Positions 11,709-27,366 of a DNA stretch of 64,000 bases are shown piece by piece. The notes under the pieces were generated by a model. It was not told the origin of the DNA and ran no database searches. It saw only the letters and a list, made by a program, of their open reading frames with translations. The stretch's first letter is position 1. Each line of letters starts with the position of its first letter. The stretch lies in contig JABSSW010000025.1 of NCBI GenBank assembly GCA_018902385.1, positions 372,001 to 436,000 on the forward strand. Reading direction: 5' to 3'. A program made the position numbers and the translations under genes. This DNA comes from Physcia stellaris (Eukaryota > Ascomycota > Lecanoromycetes > Caliciales > Physciaceae).

Positions 11709-12414
11709 ATATCAAGAGAATTTTGTCTTCCAAAAAGACTCAATATATGTAGGCAGTCGACTCCGTGGTCAATGATAGAAATGACTAAAAGAGAGATTCA
11801 CACATTGTCAGTAGAAGTCAGATATATCAATCCTTCGCATGCTACCCGAATCGTCTCAAGTTGTAAATTCTTGAACCTGTCTCTTGTAAAAATAAACCAT
11901 ACGTAAGGATTCCATCGCGCGCTATATGCCTCCAATCTCCTGCTGCCAATTTTCAGTTTCGACTTTGATGCTTGCCTCGATCAATGAGCCCGCTTCCCAT
12001 CTAAGAGCGGATTGGCATTCTGCTGAAACCGTTTCTCATCATTGCGGAGTCAAGTCGAGTCATTCAATGGAGGTTCGTGATCAATCTTATTGTCGCTGCG
12101 TTGAGAAGCTTGTCTGAACCTAAATGCATGAGCATGAGTTGACTTCAATGTTAAGCGCCTCCTTCGATGTCGCTCTGTATGCTCCAGTTATGGCTCTTTT
12201 GGTCTGATATTGAACAAGGTGTGGACCTCGTTGAGGGGATTGCTACTTACGAGCAGGTCTCTCGCGCACTCTCTGCTGGATTGTTGTCGCCATTGATCTG
12301 CGTAAAGCCAAGTGAGCTTCAAAGTCAAGTAAATGTTCGAAGAACTACTATAGAAACGCGTGAAATAAGCAAAAGACGTGCGAAACGCGTTTTTCATTTT
12401 CTCTTCTCATGAAC
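11709..12414. other. Transition zone to the AT-rich block
   Basis: Ordinary base composition with ApG, GpG, CpC and CpT all common, up to about 12.41 kb. No gene is recognised; the short frames are unconvincing. The switch to mutated DNA occurs within a few tens of bases around 12,415. Confidence 0.5.
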
Positions 12415-14199
12415 TTGGCGTGCCAAAAAGCGTCGAAAAACATTCGTAATTCTAATCTAAATAGAAATCTAAATCACGATCATTTTTCGAAAATTGTCTT
12501 GATGTTTCGAACATCATGTTACACACATGAATGATTTAAATCAATTATTATCACATGAATAAAAACATGCGTCATGATAATATACATGATTTTGATCAAC
12601 ATTCACATTAAATTGAAAAAACGAAACGAAATTGATATTACATATTTGCACAATTGTAATAAATTTTCATGACAATTTGAAATAATTGAATCATTTTAAA
12701 TCAAAATAAATATGTTATTGTTATTGTGATTTCGAAAATATTTTGAAATTCAAAAAGTTTTCACGTTGTTGTTGATTGTTCAATCTTAAAATATTTCAAA
12801 ATTAAATTTTTGCGTTTTCGCAAAATTTTCGATATCAACGTTCATTATTATTTGAATTTTAAAATTGTATCGTTTGAACAAAATAAACGATTTCGAATTG
12901 CAACAACGTTTGTTTTAAAATTTAAATTATCAAATATCACAATCATTGTCATTATTTTCATTTGACATTATTATTGTTTTGTTATCGCGTTGTTGTGCAA
13001 AATATATTGATAATTTACAATTATACGTTGAAACGTTGATGATTTTGCGTTCAATTATACATATAATTACGTTGAAATCGCAAAAATCAAACGTTTCGTT
13101 GAAATATGTCTTCATTGATTTTTGATAAAATCAACATTTTTTTCGCATTTTTTTATTATTTTATTTCATCATATGCATATGATAATAAAACATAATCTAT
13201 AAAAAATATTCATTAAATTCGTTTGACGCGAATGATCGATCGAAAAAAATTTTGATCAATTTTGCGTTCGTATTTTTTAAAGTCGATAAATTCAATCAAT
13301 ATTTAATTCACGTTTTCAATGCGATAAATTATCAAATTTTTTTCGTTCAATCATCAAAATTCATTTTGAATGCGAAAGTTCGTACAGTTGTTTCGCATTT
13401 TGCACATCAGTCAACAATCACATATGATTTTCATTTATTTAGTCGAAATTGTAAAACAGAAAAAGCGCAATTCAACGTTGCAAAAATAACGAAAATCGAT
13501 TCATTATCGCAATAGTTTTGTGATTTGAAAAATTATGTTACAGTCAAATTTGTGTTCGTTTCGCAATGTTTCGTTTTTGAAAATTCAATTTTCAACAATG
13601 TTTGCAATGTTTCAATACGATTTCGATCATAACTCAATGCGACAACGATGAATTTTCGATATTGTTGATTATTTGAATAATGTTCATTTTGTGCTTCAAA
13701 ACGAATTTTCGATTGTATGTTTTATTTATTGAATGCAAATGTTATTAAGATGCGAAATCGATGAAATCGCAAATCGAATGCGAAATCATTTCGCAATTTT
13801 ATCAAATTTGACTTTAATTTTAAGAATTTTCGACAAAGTTTTTTTTAAAAAAACTTTCGAATTTATTTGTTATATAATAATTATATTTTTATTATATGCA
13901 TATGCATATGCATACATTATACATATTTAAAACAATAATTTTTTTTTAATATATTTTATTTTAACGCGATTTCGTTGCATGTCGCATGTCGTATATCGCA
14001 TGAATTTTTACGATTTGTCAACGTTTTTGACAATTTTCATGTCATTTTTCATGTTAATTTGTATCGCAAAATATTTTTACAATTGTTCAACAACGACATC
14101 AATAATAAAAATGAATAATACGTTTGCAATAATTTTGTTCAAATGTGTTCAATATGACAAAACGTAAAATATATCATGAATCGTGCTTGAATAGACGTA

Positions 14200-17100
14200 T
14201 TATTGACTAGCTAAACGAAGACAATAAATCTGCAGAAACAAGTATGTACAAAATGATGAAATTGTAAACAATGTGCGAACGTCAAGTTTCAAATCACGCT
14301 AATCTCGTCAGAAAATTAAGACATAATTCGATTCAAACATATTTGTTTAATCATTTATCATATTAACTATTTATCTGTCAAATCTATCTGTCAGACATGT
14401 TCGTAACATTATTTTTTTTTTTCGCGAACGTCGTCTCGACGATTCGTTGTTGTTCGAGATTTGAAAATCTTGTTGAGAATTTTGCTGATCAAATTGTATG
14501 ATTGCAAAATTCAGAAATTTCACGATCATCATTTTTCACTTCAACGTTCGATAAGATTTGACGACAATTTTGAAAATGTTTTTGACACGATTCAACTTTT
14601 CATGCGATGTAAGTTCTGACTGTAAATAACATCGAAGAGATAATCGAATCTGAGTTGTTGAATAAAAGTCGTGAAATCAGAAATAAATGAATGAAAATCG
14701 AATTCGTGACGTCAAATGCTAATCGAAAATAGTTTCGATTAATGTCAACATGACGATTTTTTTTCGAAAACGACGACGATTCGCTGAGAGATTTGATTCG
14801 TTGACGACGATTTGAAATATTGAAATCAACGTTTTGAACGATTTTGAATTTGTTGTCGTGAAATGATTACGATGAAAGTCGTTTATCATTTCGCGAACAT
14901 TATCGAATTTTTCGTTATCGACATAATATCACGTTCGATCATGAAATCAGTTCGATCAATTGACACGATATTGAAAACGATTGTAATGATATCGAAATTT
15001 CAAAATATCGTTCACTTTTCATTCGAAATTCTCGTTGATTATGACGAAATCGAAAAATTCATTGATTTGATTTTGAAAAAAATCACGAAAATCTTTGCGA
15101 AAAAATCAGCAATGAAACACATCGTAAATTCGCATGATTTTTGACAATTCGAATCGATAAAAATTGTCTTTACGTTTTAATATTTTGTATGAATTTAATT
15201 TTTGTCATCAAATTTGTTAAATGATTTGATCGTTTTGATGTTTCGTCGATTCAAAAAAACGAAATTTTTTCGACGTATTTCACGATTTTTCGATGTTTGT
15301 TGATTTGAGTTGTTATACGTTTTTGAATTATTTTTGCATGATTTCGTACGTAATTGAAAATATTTTGCATCGTGTCGATGATATTTTCTGTTTTGACGAT
15401 CAAAAATCGCTTTTTCGTCGTAACATACGAGATAAAATTTGATGAAAAATTCATACGAAAATGAAAATTTTATTGATGAAAAATGATGATAATTTTGTTG
15501 TTGCAAATATCGCGTTGTTGTTTGCAAATTCGATCATGAACAATCAAACGTTTCAATCGTTTTGCATGTAATTGCAATATTGTCGCAATTGTTTTCGATA
15601 TTTTGATTGATTTTTTCGATTTGTTCATCGATTTCTGAATGAAAAACGATGAAAAATTTACATTTGATGTCGAGAATTCTGCAAAATGTTTGTCAAACGA
15701 ATGATATGAATTGAAATTTTCGATTTAACGTTAAAAAAAAAATAGTTCATGCGTACGAAACACGTAATTGATAAATATTTTGATCGTGATTTTCGCATTT
15801 GTATTTTCATCGTCGACGATGCAAAGCACGTAATGACGTTTTTACTAAATTTGTCGATTATCGTGCAAATGACGTTGTGATCGTGAACGTCAAACAATTC
15901 GATGATAAAATTATAAATATGTCGATTCAACGTTGCAAAAAAATGACTAGAAAAATGAATAAATCGTTTTTCGATTTTGAAAATTTTCGTACGTTGACAT
16001 TTATGACAATTGCGTACGTATCGACGAACGAATTTGCGCATGTTGAATCAATAATAATCGCGACGTATAAAATTTTTCATGCGATTAAAATTTGAATGTT
16101 TGAAATCGAAAATTCATGAATTTTTTGAAAAAATTAACGAATAAAAAAACGTCGACAAACATTCATAATCGATCATCTCGATATAAAACATCGTTTTTTT
16201 CATTGCAATTTCGTAAATTGATTTCGTTCATTGAAGTGAGATTTTGTTCGATGATTTCACGATACGTCGTGCAATCATCGTCAGCTTTATTGACAATCAA
16301 AACTCGTTCGTAAATAAATTCGTCAATTTTTATTGCGTGAATTTCGAATCGTTCGAAAATAAACAATATTTGTTTTCGATATTGATGTCGTTCATCAATT
16401 TCGTTTTTGAATCGAAAATCAAACATACGAATCAAAACATCTGTTTTGACGTTTTGAATTTCGAATTGAAATTGAATAACAATGTTGAATTTCGAAAAAG
16501 TTTTTGTTCAACGAGTTTGACGAAAAGTAAATTTTTTTGACGTCATGAAAATTTTCAATTTTTGTGATCGATGAAAATTTTGATCGATTTTCGATGTTTT
16601 CGAATTCAAACGTCAATGTTTTAAACAACGAATGATGATTAATAGTTTTTTGTCATAAATTTCGTAATTGCATTCGATTGAAATCATGTTGCGATTGTAA
16701 AAAACAACGAAATGCAACATTTTTTCGTCGTCGTATTGAAATAATATTTCTGCATTGACGTAATCAGAAAAATCGATTTTCAAAATGATTTGTTTTGTTC
16801 GATCGTAATGTCGTAATATGAAATTTTCGTCACTGTTTTTTTGAAAAATTGAAAATTTTTTCGATCTTTTCAGTTCATTCGAAATTCACAAATTTCTTGA
16901 TCATTCGAATGAGAATTCGAATTTTTTCGAAAAATCACGAATGAATCGTCTGTAAAAATTGACGAAATTCACGAAAATTTGTATTTTTTTCAAATTCGTA
17001 GAACGTTTTCAATTGACAATGATTTTTATTTTCTTCGAATTCATGCGAAGATCATCTATCGATAATATGACGTTCAAAAAGATCACTTTTTTTTTGAAGA

Positions 17101-20100
17101 ATTCGCATTTCTCAATATTCATTTGTAATTCGATTTTTTTGAATTTTTTCAATATTTTACGAACGTAAACGATGTGTTTCTTTTTGAATTTGCTGTAAAT
17201 GAGAATATCATCTAAATAGATTTGACAGAAATCGTTCAAAAAATTGAATAACAAATCGTTCATGTAATGTTGTCAATTCGCGAATTCGTTGATCAATTCG
17301 AAAAATAACATTCGATATTTGTATGATTTCATGAAAATAACGAACGTGATGAATTTTTCATTTTTTTCATTCATTCGAAATTTGTTGAAAATCGATATAA
17401 TATTCAGTTTGATCAAATATTTGCAATTTTGCATTTTGATTAAAATTTTTTCGATCAAAAAAATGAAATATCGATTGCGTTTCGTGATGTGATTAAATCG
17501 TCGATAATTCACACACAAACGTAATTGATCGTTCGATTTGATTGTAAATAAAACGAACGAAACGTATGCAATTTGATTGAATACGATAAAATCTTTTTGA
17601 AAATTATTTTCAAATATTTTTGAAGTTTTGAAATTTGAATTCGAACAAAAAATATATTTTGTTTCGAAACAATGAATTGTTATCGTTTAAAAATTCGATT
17701 TTGTGATCGTAAAATCGATGCGATAACAATTCAATTGTTTTTGAAAATCGAATATTTTTGACAAATGTTTGAAATATTTGAATATTTTTTTCATTATGCG
17801 TTCAAAAATCGACTTGATTTGTTCGTGTTTCAAATTTCTTTGATCATGACAACAATTTTCAACGATTCAAAATTTGTTCGCAAAATTTTGAACGCGAAAT
17901 CGATTTGATTGATCGTAATGAAAAAACATTACATTTTTTGTTTTTTATTTTTGAAATCGACGAATAAACAGAAAAAAATTGTTTCAATCATCGCGATATT
18001 CATTGAATCGTTTGAATTCAATTTCGATGAAAAAATTTCGAATTGTTGTTTTTTGATTTTTCAACGTTTGTTGCGTTGTTTTTCAAATTTTTTTTTGATG
18101 AATGTCGTTTTCGTAATTGTTGTGATATCAATTTTTGAATTATTTGATTCGATGATTGACGACTCGTCATCGTCATCGACGTTCGAATGAATTGAACATT
18201 CGAAACATTTCGAATCGAATACATTTGATTCATTTTCAATTGTAAAAAACAAAAATTTGATTTTGAAACGAAACAAAATGATATATCGAAATTTTATTAT
18301 CGTTATATGTTTCGAATTGTTTTTTTGCGATAATACGATATCACGACGTCAATTAAATACATTTCATCGACGATTTGATTTGAAAATTTTCAAACGTCGA
18401 ATTTGAACAATTTGACTAAATATATTGTCATGATGATTGCATTTGAACGATTTGAAAATCAATTTATCGTAAATCATGTTCAATATGATTTCATGTTTGT
18501 TCATTCACGATTTTTTTAAAATTATCGAATGATTATTCAAATCGATGATTAACAAAAAAACGATCAATTCGAAATGCAATTCTATCGTTAATTTAAAATA
18601 TATGACGTGAATTATTGAAAAAATTTGACGATCGTCGAATTCAATCAATGATTTCGATTTCAATAAAAATACGAATTTCATGTTCAACATGTTGCATACA
18701 AATTGCGCGATTTTTTATCAATGAATGCATAATCAATTGCATCAATGTTTATTAAAATTTTTAATTTATGTTTATTATCGTTGAATGATAACGTACAATT
18801 GATAATTAAAAATCGTTTGATGAAAAAATCAAACAAATCATCATCGTGAATAAAAATTTTTTTAAATATTCATCAATCGCGTTTTTGATGTGAATTGTTA
18901 ATTTTTCGAATTAAAATCATTCGATTCGACGATTAAATTCATGTACGATATTTGCATTTTGTGTCAATGACGTTTTTGATGTTTGTGAACGTTCGAACAT
19001 TTTTTTCAAACGTGATTCAATTCGTTACATGTGAAACATTTGTTCGTGACGATCAATTTGTCGATCATCGAATCACGAATTTTGATTTCAACGTTGAAAT
19101 GTAAAAATGAACTGTAAATTTCACAAAAAAAAATCGAAGAACAAATTTCGTAAAAAACATCGAAATCGAAACGACAAAAATTGATTTGAATTGAAACAAT
19201 TCAAAACGTTGTTGACGTATCGCGATTTTTTTTTTTTTCGAAAATTCGATTGTCGATTGTATATTTGTTGAAAAATGATTCGAATTTCGTCGAACGTGAT
19301 AAATTCACGTGAATATACATTCAAAATTTTTTTCAAATTTCAAAAAATTTTTTCATTAATTTTTCGATTTTGATGATTTCGTTATAATAATTGAATTGCT
19401 AAAACGAAAAAAATGAAATGAAAAAAAAATTGAAAATTTTGAATATTCATGATCAATGTTCGAAATTGATTACGCATATTGCGTTTGAAATAAAATTTTC
19501 GTAAATAATGTTCAAAAATTTCAACATCATAAATCAATTTTGAAATGATTTGAAATCAATATCACGAATCGATTGTATGTGATTATCGACATCATTTTTA
19601 GTTCAATCAATCAATAATGATTGCGATCATGTTCGTGTCGTAATGATCAACGTTGATCGTCATTTTATCGTGTATTTTTGTTTTTCAAACACGTCAAAAA
19701 TTTTATTTCATCGATAAATTTAAAAAATTTGAATGTGTTTTGAAACGTCGTTTGTTTTTTTGAAAAAATTAATTACGTTAATTTTATCGTCGTTTTTTTC
19801 ATCGTCGACGTTCAGATTTCGTGCACGATCGCGAATTTGATCGTCAAAACGTCGTGATTTTTTTTTTCAAAAAATGTAATTTTTTGTTTGATCAGAAATA
19901 AATCACGTTGTTTTTCGTATTCGCTTTTCAAAATATTCAATTTTCGACGAAATTTCATTTAGTTCGACATTCGTATTGATCAATTCGTCACGATCGACGT
20001 TGACAATATTGTACAAATTTTGATATTGAATCAAAACGTTCAAATAATTGTTTCGATCGATGCGTAATCGATCAAATTTTTTAAAAAATCGACGATTTTA

Positions 20101-20560
20101 TGATTGATTCATCATTTCAATTGATCGTTGATGACGATATTCAGAAAATGAATGATTTTTTCATTTTTTTTTCATTTTTATGAAATCGATCGTTGATACA
20201 GATCGACGACGTTTGAATTGATCAACGAAATTTTCGTCAAAAAAATTGTCGTTAATTTTATGCAACATACGATTCACGTTGACGCGTAACGTTTTGAAAC
20301 GTTGTTCATCGAAATAGAAAATTCGAAAAAAATTGTTTCGTGATGATTTCGAATCATAATTGAAAATGAAAAATTGAAAATGATAAAAAAAAAAAAAAAA
20401 TTAATCGAATCAGTTTTCGTCTTTTATCGTCGAAAATTTCGTCGTTGTTTCGTTAAAAAAGTTTTCAAATCATTTGTTTGATCAACAAAACTTTTTGTCG
20501 TTTATTTCGTCAAAAACTTGATCGATTTAAGATTTTATTTTTGAACGTTCGCGTATCTCG
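14200..20560 (-). mobile_element. Ty3/Gypsy LTR retrotransposon fossil A
   Basis: Parts in minus-strand order: a gag-like region (about 20.3-19.1 kb), a region that may hold the protease (about 18.7-18.0 kb), reverse transcriptase (about 17.5-17.0 kb, with the YLDDILIYS box and an upstream CVNYRRFNHITKRNR motif), and integrase (about 16.05-15.65 kb, with the HHCC-finger part CHKCQRTK). Gag-RT-integrase order places it in Ty3/Gypsy. The 3' LTR appears to end at 14,409 with GTTCGTAACA; the run just after it on the plus strand is pyrimidine-rich, as expected of a polypurine tract on the element strand. The right-hand LTR is not resolved. The element is thoroughly broken, with many breaks, and old. 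The 14,200-14,409 stretch is less altered than the interior. Confidence 0.8.
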
Positions 20561-20565
20561 ACGAG

Positions 20566-20637
20566 CGATAAAAAATTCAACAAATTCATATTGTCAATCG
20601 AAATCGATCGAATTCGTACGATTGAATAAATAAAATG
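20566..20637 (+). repeat. Left copy of terminal direct repeat of fossil B
   Basis: Nearly identical to 27,367-27,435 (shared core TTCAACAAATTCATATTG, ending AATAAATAAAATGT). The homology fades on both sides, which is odd for an LTR; see findings. Confidence 0.75.
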
Positions 20638-23549
20638 TAAATAAAAAACAATTGCAAAACGTAATTTGTTTTGTAACGATTAATAAATCAATATATTACA
20701 TTTCAAATTATACATTTTTGATGTCAATAATTCATTAAATTATATTATTTCTAATACGAATTTTACATTTTAATCGTTATCATATTTCAAAATGATGTCA
20801 TTCGTGTATATTTAACAAAACACAATTTTGTTGTTTCGCATACATCATGTCGAATTTTGATAATGATTTGTTTTTTGAATTTGTCGAAAATGTTGATTTA
20901 TTTTTTTGATTGATTTATTACAAACAACAAATCGAAAAAAATCACAAAAAAAAATCAAATTGCAAATTCGAAATATCGAACGTTCGAAATTTGTAATTTT
21001 TATTTCATTTGTAATTTATTTTTTTATTTTTGTTTTTGATTTTGTTTGAAAATTTTTCGTCATGAAAATTATCGAAACGATTTCGAATCAATATAAAAAA
21101 AAAAATTACAAAAAATGAAAAAAATATTGCAAACAAATGAAAAATCAATTCACGTAAAACAACGTGAATTACATGATTCAATTTTCGAATTTAATCAAAA
21201 TCGCATACGTTGATATTTATTTTAAATCAAATAACAATGCGAACAAATTTTGAAACGCAAAAATCGATTTTCATTCAAACAAACAATACATTTGAAACGA
21301 ATTCAAAATTTTTTTGAAAAACGACATCGAACGAACAATCACGTTGCAACAAAATTTTTTGAAAAAATATCGCAAACACAAACAAAATCACAATCAATCG
21401 ATTAAAAATTACAATGTCGAACGAATAAATATGTTTGTTGAATTGAAATTCGAATTCAAATTCACGAAAACAATGAAATTCAACGATTTTCGTGACGAAT
21501 TACGTTTGAAATTTCGTTGCATGCTTTTTAAAAAAAAAAATTTCACAAAAACGAAATTGCTTGAACGATTCAAACGTATGAAAAACGTTCAAATTTTGAA
21601 AAAAAAATTCAAAAATTTCAAAAAACGTAAAATTTCGTTCGATATTGACAGTTTTGAAAACGAAAACGAAAAATTCAAAATTGCGAAATTCAAAAATAAA
21701 AAAATCAAAAATATTAACAAAATCAATTCGAATCACGAATCAATCAAATCGAAAAATATTCGAATGTATCGTTGATTCGTCAACGAATTCAAAAAAATTC
21801 AAAACAAAAATAATTGTATAAATTGTGACAAATCAAATCATCAAATCGAAATTTGCACAAACAAAAAAAAACAAAATCATTTTCGTTGATCAAATTTTTG
21901 AACAATCAAAAAATTAATCGATTTGATGATTTTCGTTCAAATCGTTAAAAAAAAAAAAATTTTCGAATTTCGATTTCGATACGTCGTTTTTTTCAAACAT
22001 GAACAAAAATCATGTTAACAAAAAAAAAAAAACGACGCAAAAAATTTAAAAAATTTATAATTCGTAAATGCGTCAAAATCAAAATTAACATACAAAACGA
22101 AAACAAAATTTGAAACGAATCGAAAACAATATTCGATACAAAAACGAAAATTAATTTGATAAATCATGTTTATGCGAAAAAATTGAATTTTCGTCGTTTT
22201 GAAATTTTAAATTGTGATACAATAACAATTGACAATCATCGTTTGAAAACGTATGACGTTTATTTCGTACAATTCGAAATGTCAAACGTCAAAAAAATTA
22301 ATCGTTTTTTCGAAAAATCGTTTTTGATCGTGAATTTGAATTGAAATTTAACGTTAAACATGTTTTGAATACAATTTTCGAAAATCAAAATGAATTGAAA
22401 CGATGACAATATCAAAATTTGACGTTACAAAAACAAACATTTTATTTTTATCACAAATTGTATCGAAAACATCGAATTAAAACAATTGATCATAAACGTT
22501 ATCGATAACGAAATTGAAACGTATTTCATGTTCATATGAATGTATATTGACAAACAATTCGACATGCATGAAATGCACGTTTCAAAACGAATTCAAATAA
22601 AATTTGTTTTGATTGAAATGAAAAAACAATTCGATATCAAAATCACGCTTTTCGATATTTTGAAAACGTATGAAAAATTCGATAACGAAAATAAAATTTA
22701 CGAATTATCGAATCATGATTCAAACGATCATGTTATTGATTTAAAAAAAAACAAAAAATCGTCGCATGAATCAATTTATTTTTTATTCGAAAATGAATTT
22801 CGAATATTACGTGTTTACATCGAAAAACATTTAATTAACGATTTCATTCGATTTTCACAATTTTTTGCAAAAACGTTCATTTTGTTCGTCAAAAAAAAAA
22901 CGATAATTTACGATTATGCGTGAATTACAAAAATTTTAATGTTTTCACGATAAAAAATAAATATTTTTATCGTTAATCGATGAAAATTTAAATAAATTCA
23001 ACAAAATCGTCAAATATATCAACATCGATTTGATTGTTGTTTATCATCGATTGCGTATCAAACATGAAAACGAATGAAAAACAATTTTTCGTATTCGATA
23101 TGATCATTTCGAATATAACGTATTTTTTTTCGATTTCATTAACGTTTCGACGACGTTTCAAAATTTTATCAATCGAATTTTGACGATTCGTTTCGATATT
23201 AACGTCATAATATATTTGAACGATATAATAATTTATTCGATAAACGTCGAAATTCATGTCGACGATGTCAAATGAATTTTTGATCGTTTTAAAAAAAAAT
23301 TATATATTGTTTTTGAAAAATGCAAATGATTCGTTGACGAAATAAATTTTTTTGAATTCGTTGTTTTATTTCAAAAAAAAAAATACGAACGCAAAACAAA
23401 AAAATCGAAATTATTCAACAATGATTCAATATTTCGCAACGTTTTCGACATCATGCAATTTTTCGATATCGTTAATTTTTATCGACGATTCATTAAACAT
23501 TTCAATAAAATTGTTGAATTTTTGATCGTTATGTTAAAAAAATCGCAAA

Positions 23550-24195
23550 AATTACGAAAAAATATTCGTAAACGCAAACGAAATCAAAATCGAAATCGCA
23601 ACAAATTATCGAATATTCACATTTTTTTGATCAAAAACGTTGAAAATTTTCAAAACGTTGAAAATTTTCAAACGATTTCGCAAAACATTTATCGAAAATC
23701 AATTTTACGTCATTTTTTCGAAATGCAAAAAAAAAAAAAATTTTAATATTCGAAAATCGAAATTTTCAAAAAAAAAAAAATTAAAAAATTTTATTTTCGA
23801 AAAAAAAAAAAAAAAAAAACGAAAAAAAAAAAAAAAATTTTTTAAAATTTTTTTTTCGCGCAAAAAATGAAAATTTTCGTGAAAAAACATTTCGAAATTT
23901 TTTCGAAAAAAAAAATTTTTGCGAAAAAAAAAAAATCGAAAAAATTTTTTTCGATCAAAAAAATTTCGCAAAAAAACAAAAAATCGACGATTTCATTAAA
24001 AAAAATCGAAAAAATTAAATTTAAAAAAATCGAAATCAAAAATTACGAAAAAATATTCGTAAACGCAAACGAAATCAAAATCGAAATCGCAACAAATTTT
24101 CGAATATTCACATTTTTTGATCAATGAAACGTTGAAAATTTTCAAACGATTTCGCAAAACATTTATCGAAACATCAATTTTACGTCATTTCGATT
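23550..24195 (+). repeat. Internal duplication around an A-rich block in fossil B
   Basis: About 165 bases at 23,550-23,715 recur with few differences at 24,031-24,195. Between them, 23,720-24,030 is almost pure A/T with long A runs. It looks like a segmental duplication inside the pol region of the old element. Confidence 0.7.
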
Positions 24196-24786
24196 TCGAA
24201 CGTGTTATTCGAATCGAAATCGACGCATTCGACAATCGAAATCATTTTATGTCAACAAAACGACGAAAATCATTGACATTTTGTTGCGTATTTTTCGCGC
24301 AAAATGATTTCGATCGAATGTCAATTACGAAATTCATGACAAAAAATTGTTGATTATTGTGATTTCGTTCAAACAATGAAAACATTATTTCGAAAACGCA
24401 AAAAAACAAATTTTGTTTTTATTGATTATCGCAATTTGAAACAATTTATGATCACAATTAAATTGTCGTCACGTCAAATTCGATGAATTCAAAAATTGAA
24501 TCGATATAATTTTTTAATCGATTATCGTTTCGATAACAAAAATTTTGTTGACGAATTTTCAAAACGATTTGATCACATGATGATTATTGAAAAAAACGTC
24601 GAAAACAATCGTTAAATTTTGAAACAATTGCAAAAATCATTGATCGCAAATTCGAAACGTTTCGAAAAAATGCGAATAAATGCGATCAAAATCATGAATG
24701 AATGCGATGCATGTCATGAAACGATTCATGAATGCGATATAATAACATGAAACGTCGATCGCATTTAAATGATTCAACAATCGAAT

Positions 24787-24900
24787 CAATCAACGTTGTT
24801 TCGAAAACATTTGATTCAAAAAATTCAAAACGAAATCGAATTTCAATCAACGTTGTTTCGAAAACATTCGATTCAAAAAATTCAAAAAATTCGAAACATT
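24787..24900 (+). repeat. Two-copy tandem repeat of about 58 bases
   Basis: The motif ATCAACGTTGTTTCGAAAAC followed by an ATTCAAAA run occurs twice in a row within fossil B. Confidence 0.7.
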
Positions 24901-27366
24901 CGATTGAACAAAAATCAAACGTGACATTCATAAAATGAAAAATTTTTGTGTTAAAATCAACGATTGTATTTGAATGCGCAATGCATAAAATTCGAATACA
25001 AATTGTTTTACGAAAAAAAACGACATATAACGACGAATCAACATTTTCATTGTTGAATTTCGTTCGTGATTTGATCGTTAAAAATCAATTCGTTTTTGAA
25101 ATATGTCGAAAATTAATTATTTCGAAAACAAAAACAAATAATTGACAACACAAAAATGAATTTTTGTATTACGACGACGTCGTTTACATTTCAAAAAATT
25201 TGCGTGAAAACGTTATTCGTGTCAATCACGATAATTCGTTCGTTGATCATTTCGACATCGAACGAACGTTAAAATTGATACGTCGAAAATATTATTGATC
25301 GAATCAAAATTTTATCGAAATTTTTGAAATGCGACAACAAATCAAAAAACATTGTGAAACATGCGTCGTTTGCAAACGAAACAAAATTGCACGACACAAA
25401 TCATACGACGAATTTTTTTTTTTTTCGATTTTTGAATTTAAATGAATTGATTTTTTCATGAATTTCGTGACAAAATTTTTTTCAAATAAAACGTGAAATG
25501 AAACGATTTACGATTCGATTTTAATGATTGTGAATCGTTTAACGAAAATGATTCATTACATATCAATAATTAAAACGATTTTCGCAAAAAATTTGATCGA
25601 AATTTTATTTCGCGAAATCATTCGATTTCACGATTTTTTTTCGTCAATCGTTATCGACAAAAATTTCATTTTCACATTCAAATACAACGATGCGCTGTGT
25701 TACGTTTTGAAAATCAAACATAAATTGTCAATCGTTTTTCATTTTCAAATCGATGAACAAATCGAGCGAATGAACAACGTCATGAAACAATTTTTTCGCG
25801 TTTTCGTCAATTTCGAACAAAATGATTGAATAAAATTGTTGTTCATGATCGAGTTCGTTTACAACAACAGCAAACACGCATTCACAAACATTTTTTCGTT
25901 CGAAATTATGTTTGAATATTCGTTTCGCATGTTTTTCGAAAAAACATGAAACAAAAAAATTAAATTCAAATTCGCAAAAAAACACGTTGAACATTTAATT
26001 GAATTATTTCGAATATTGAAAAACAATTTATTCGTGACACAACAACAACAAACGATGTACAAAAACGAACGCACGAAATCAATGTCATACAACGTCGAAA
26101 ATTACGTGAATTTGAACGATAAAAACATCAAAATTAAACGAAACAAAAAATTGAAATGAAAATTTTTGAATCATTTCAAATTTTAAAAATTATAAAAAAT
26201 CAAATTTATCGTTTAAATTTATTCAAACGTTGACGCATTCACGACGTTTTTCACGTTTTTTTTTTTAAAAAAATTCAATTTAAAAAAAAAAAAAAAAACA
26301 TACGTCACATTTTTTTGAATTTTCGTATCAAATTGAAAATATTGAATTCGACGAAAACATGAAAATGAAAATCACGAAAAAATTTTATGAAATCGAAATC
26401 ATTAAAAACAACAAAATTTTCAAAACAAATGAAATTTCAAACAAATTTTACAACGAATTCGATTTTTATTATTTGATAAAATGAAAAAATTATGAAAACG
26501 CGATTTGAAAATTTGCATCGTTTGTCAAACATTTTCGAAAAATTTTGCGACAATTTCACAACGAAAATTCAAAAAAATTTGATGTCAATAAAAAAACAAA
26601 TCATCGAAAATCACGAAAAAAATGAATTGAAATATTTATTGCATGTTAACACATTTTCGTTTTCAAAAATTTTGTGTGTTATTTATTGTTTAAAATTTAC
26701 GACGCATGAAAAATTGAATTGTGTCAAAAACATTTTCAAAAATTGTTGTTCGATTTGATCGAACGATAAATCGTTGAATAAAAAATGTGAAATGAAATAA
26801 AAAAAAAATTTCGAAAATTTGAATATCAATGCGATCGCGATTAATGAACGTTTATCGCGTTACACATTTTTTCATGATATCGATGTTGATATTCGAAATA
26901 AAAAAATGAAAAAATGAAAAAATGTTCGAATTCAAAATTTTTGTCAACAAATCAATTGTCAATCATCATATCGAAAATTGTGAATGATACGAAATCAAAC
27001 ATTCGATCATGAAAACAACAAACAATTGATTTATCAAATTATGTTTTTTTTGAATCATTCAAAAAAATGTTTTTCAAATTTTTAACGCAAATTGATTATT
27101 GAATTCGAACAAAAATATTTCGAAATGCGAAAATCACGATCATAATGATTTTTCAAATCAATGCAAAATCAAAACAAACAAAATACGTCAAAATTTTTGT
27201 TAACATGTTGATTTCAAAAAATTTCGATGTTTAAAAAAAAACGTATGTAAAAAATAAAAATTCAAAATTTTCGAAAATGCGATTCGCATTTCGTCAAACA
27301 ATTCGATTATCGAAATTCGAATGATTTCGAAAAAAATCAATTTCAATCATTTTACAATTCGATCAA

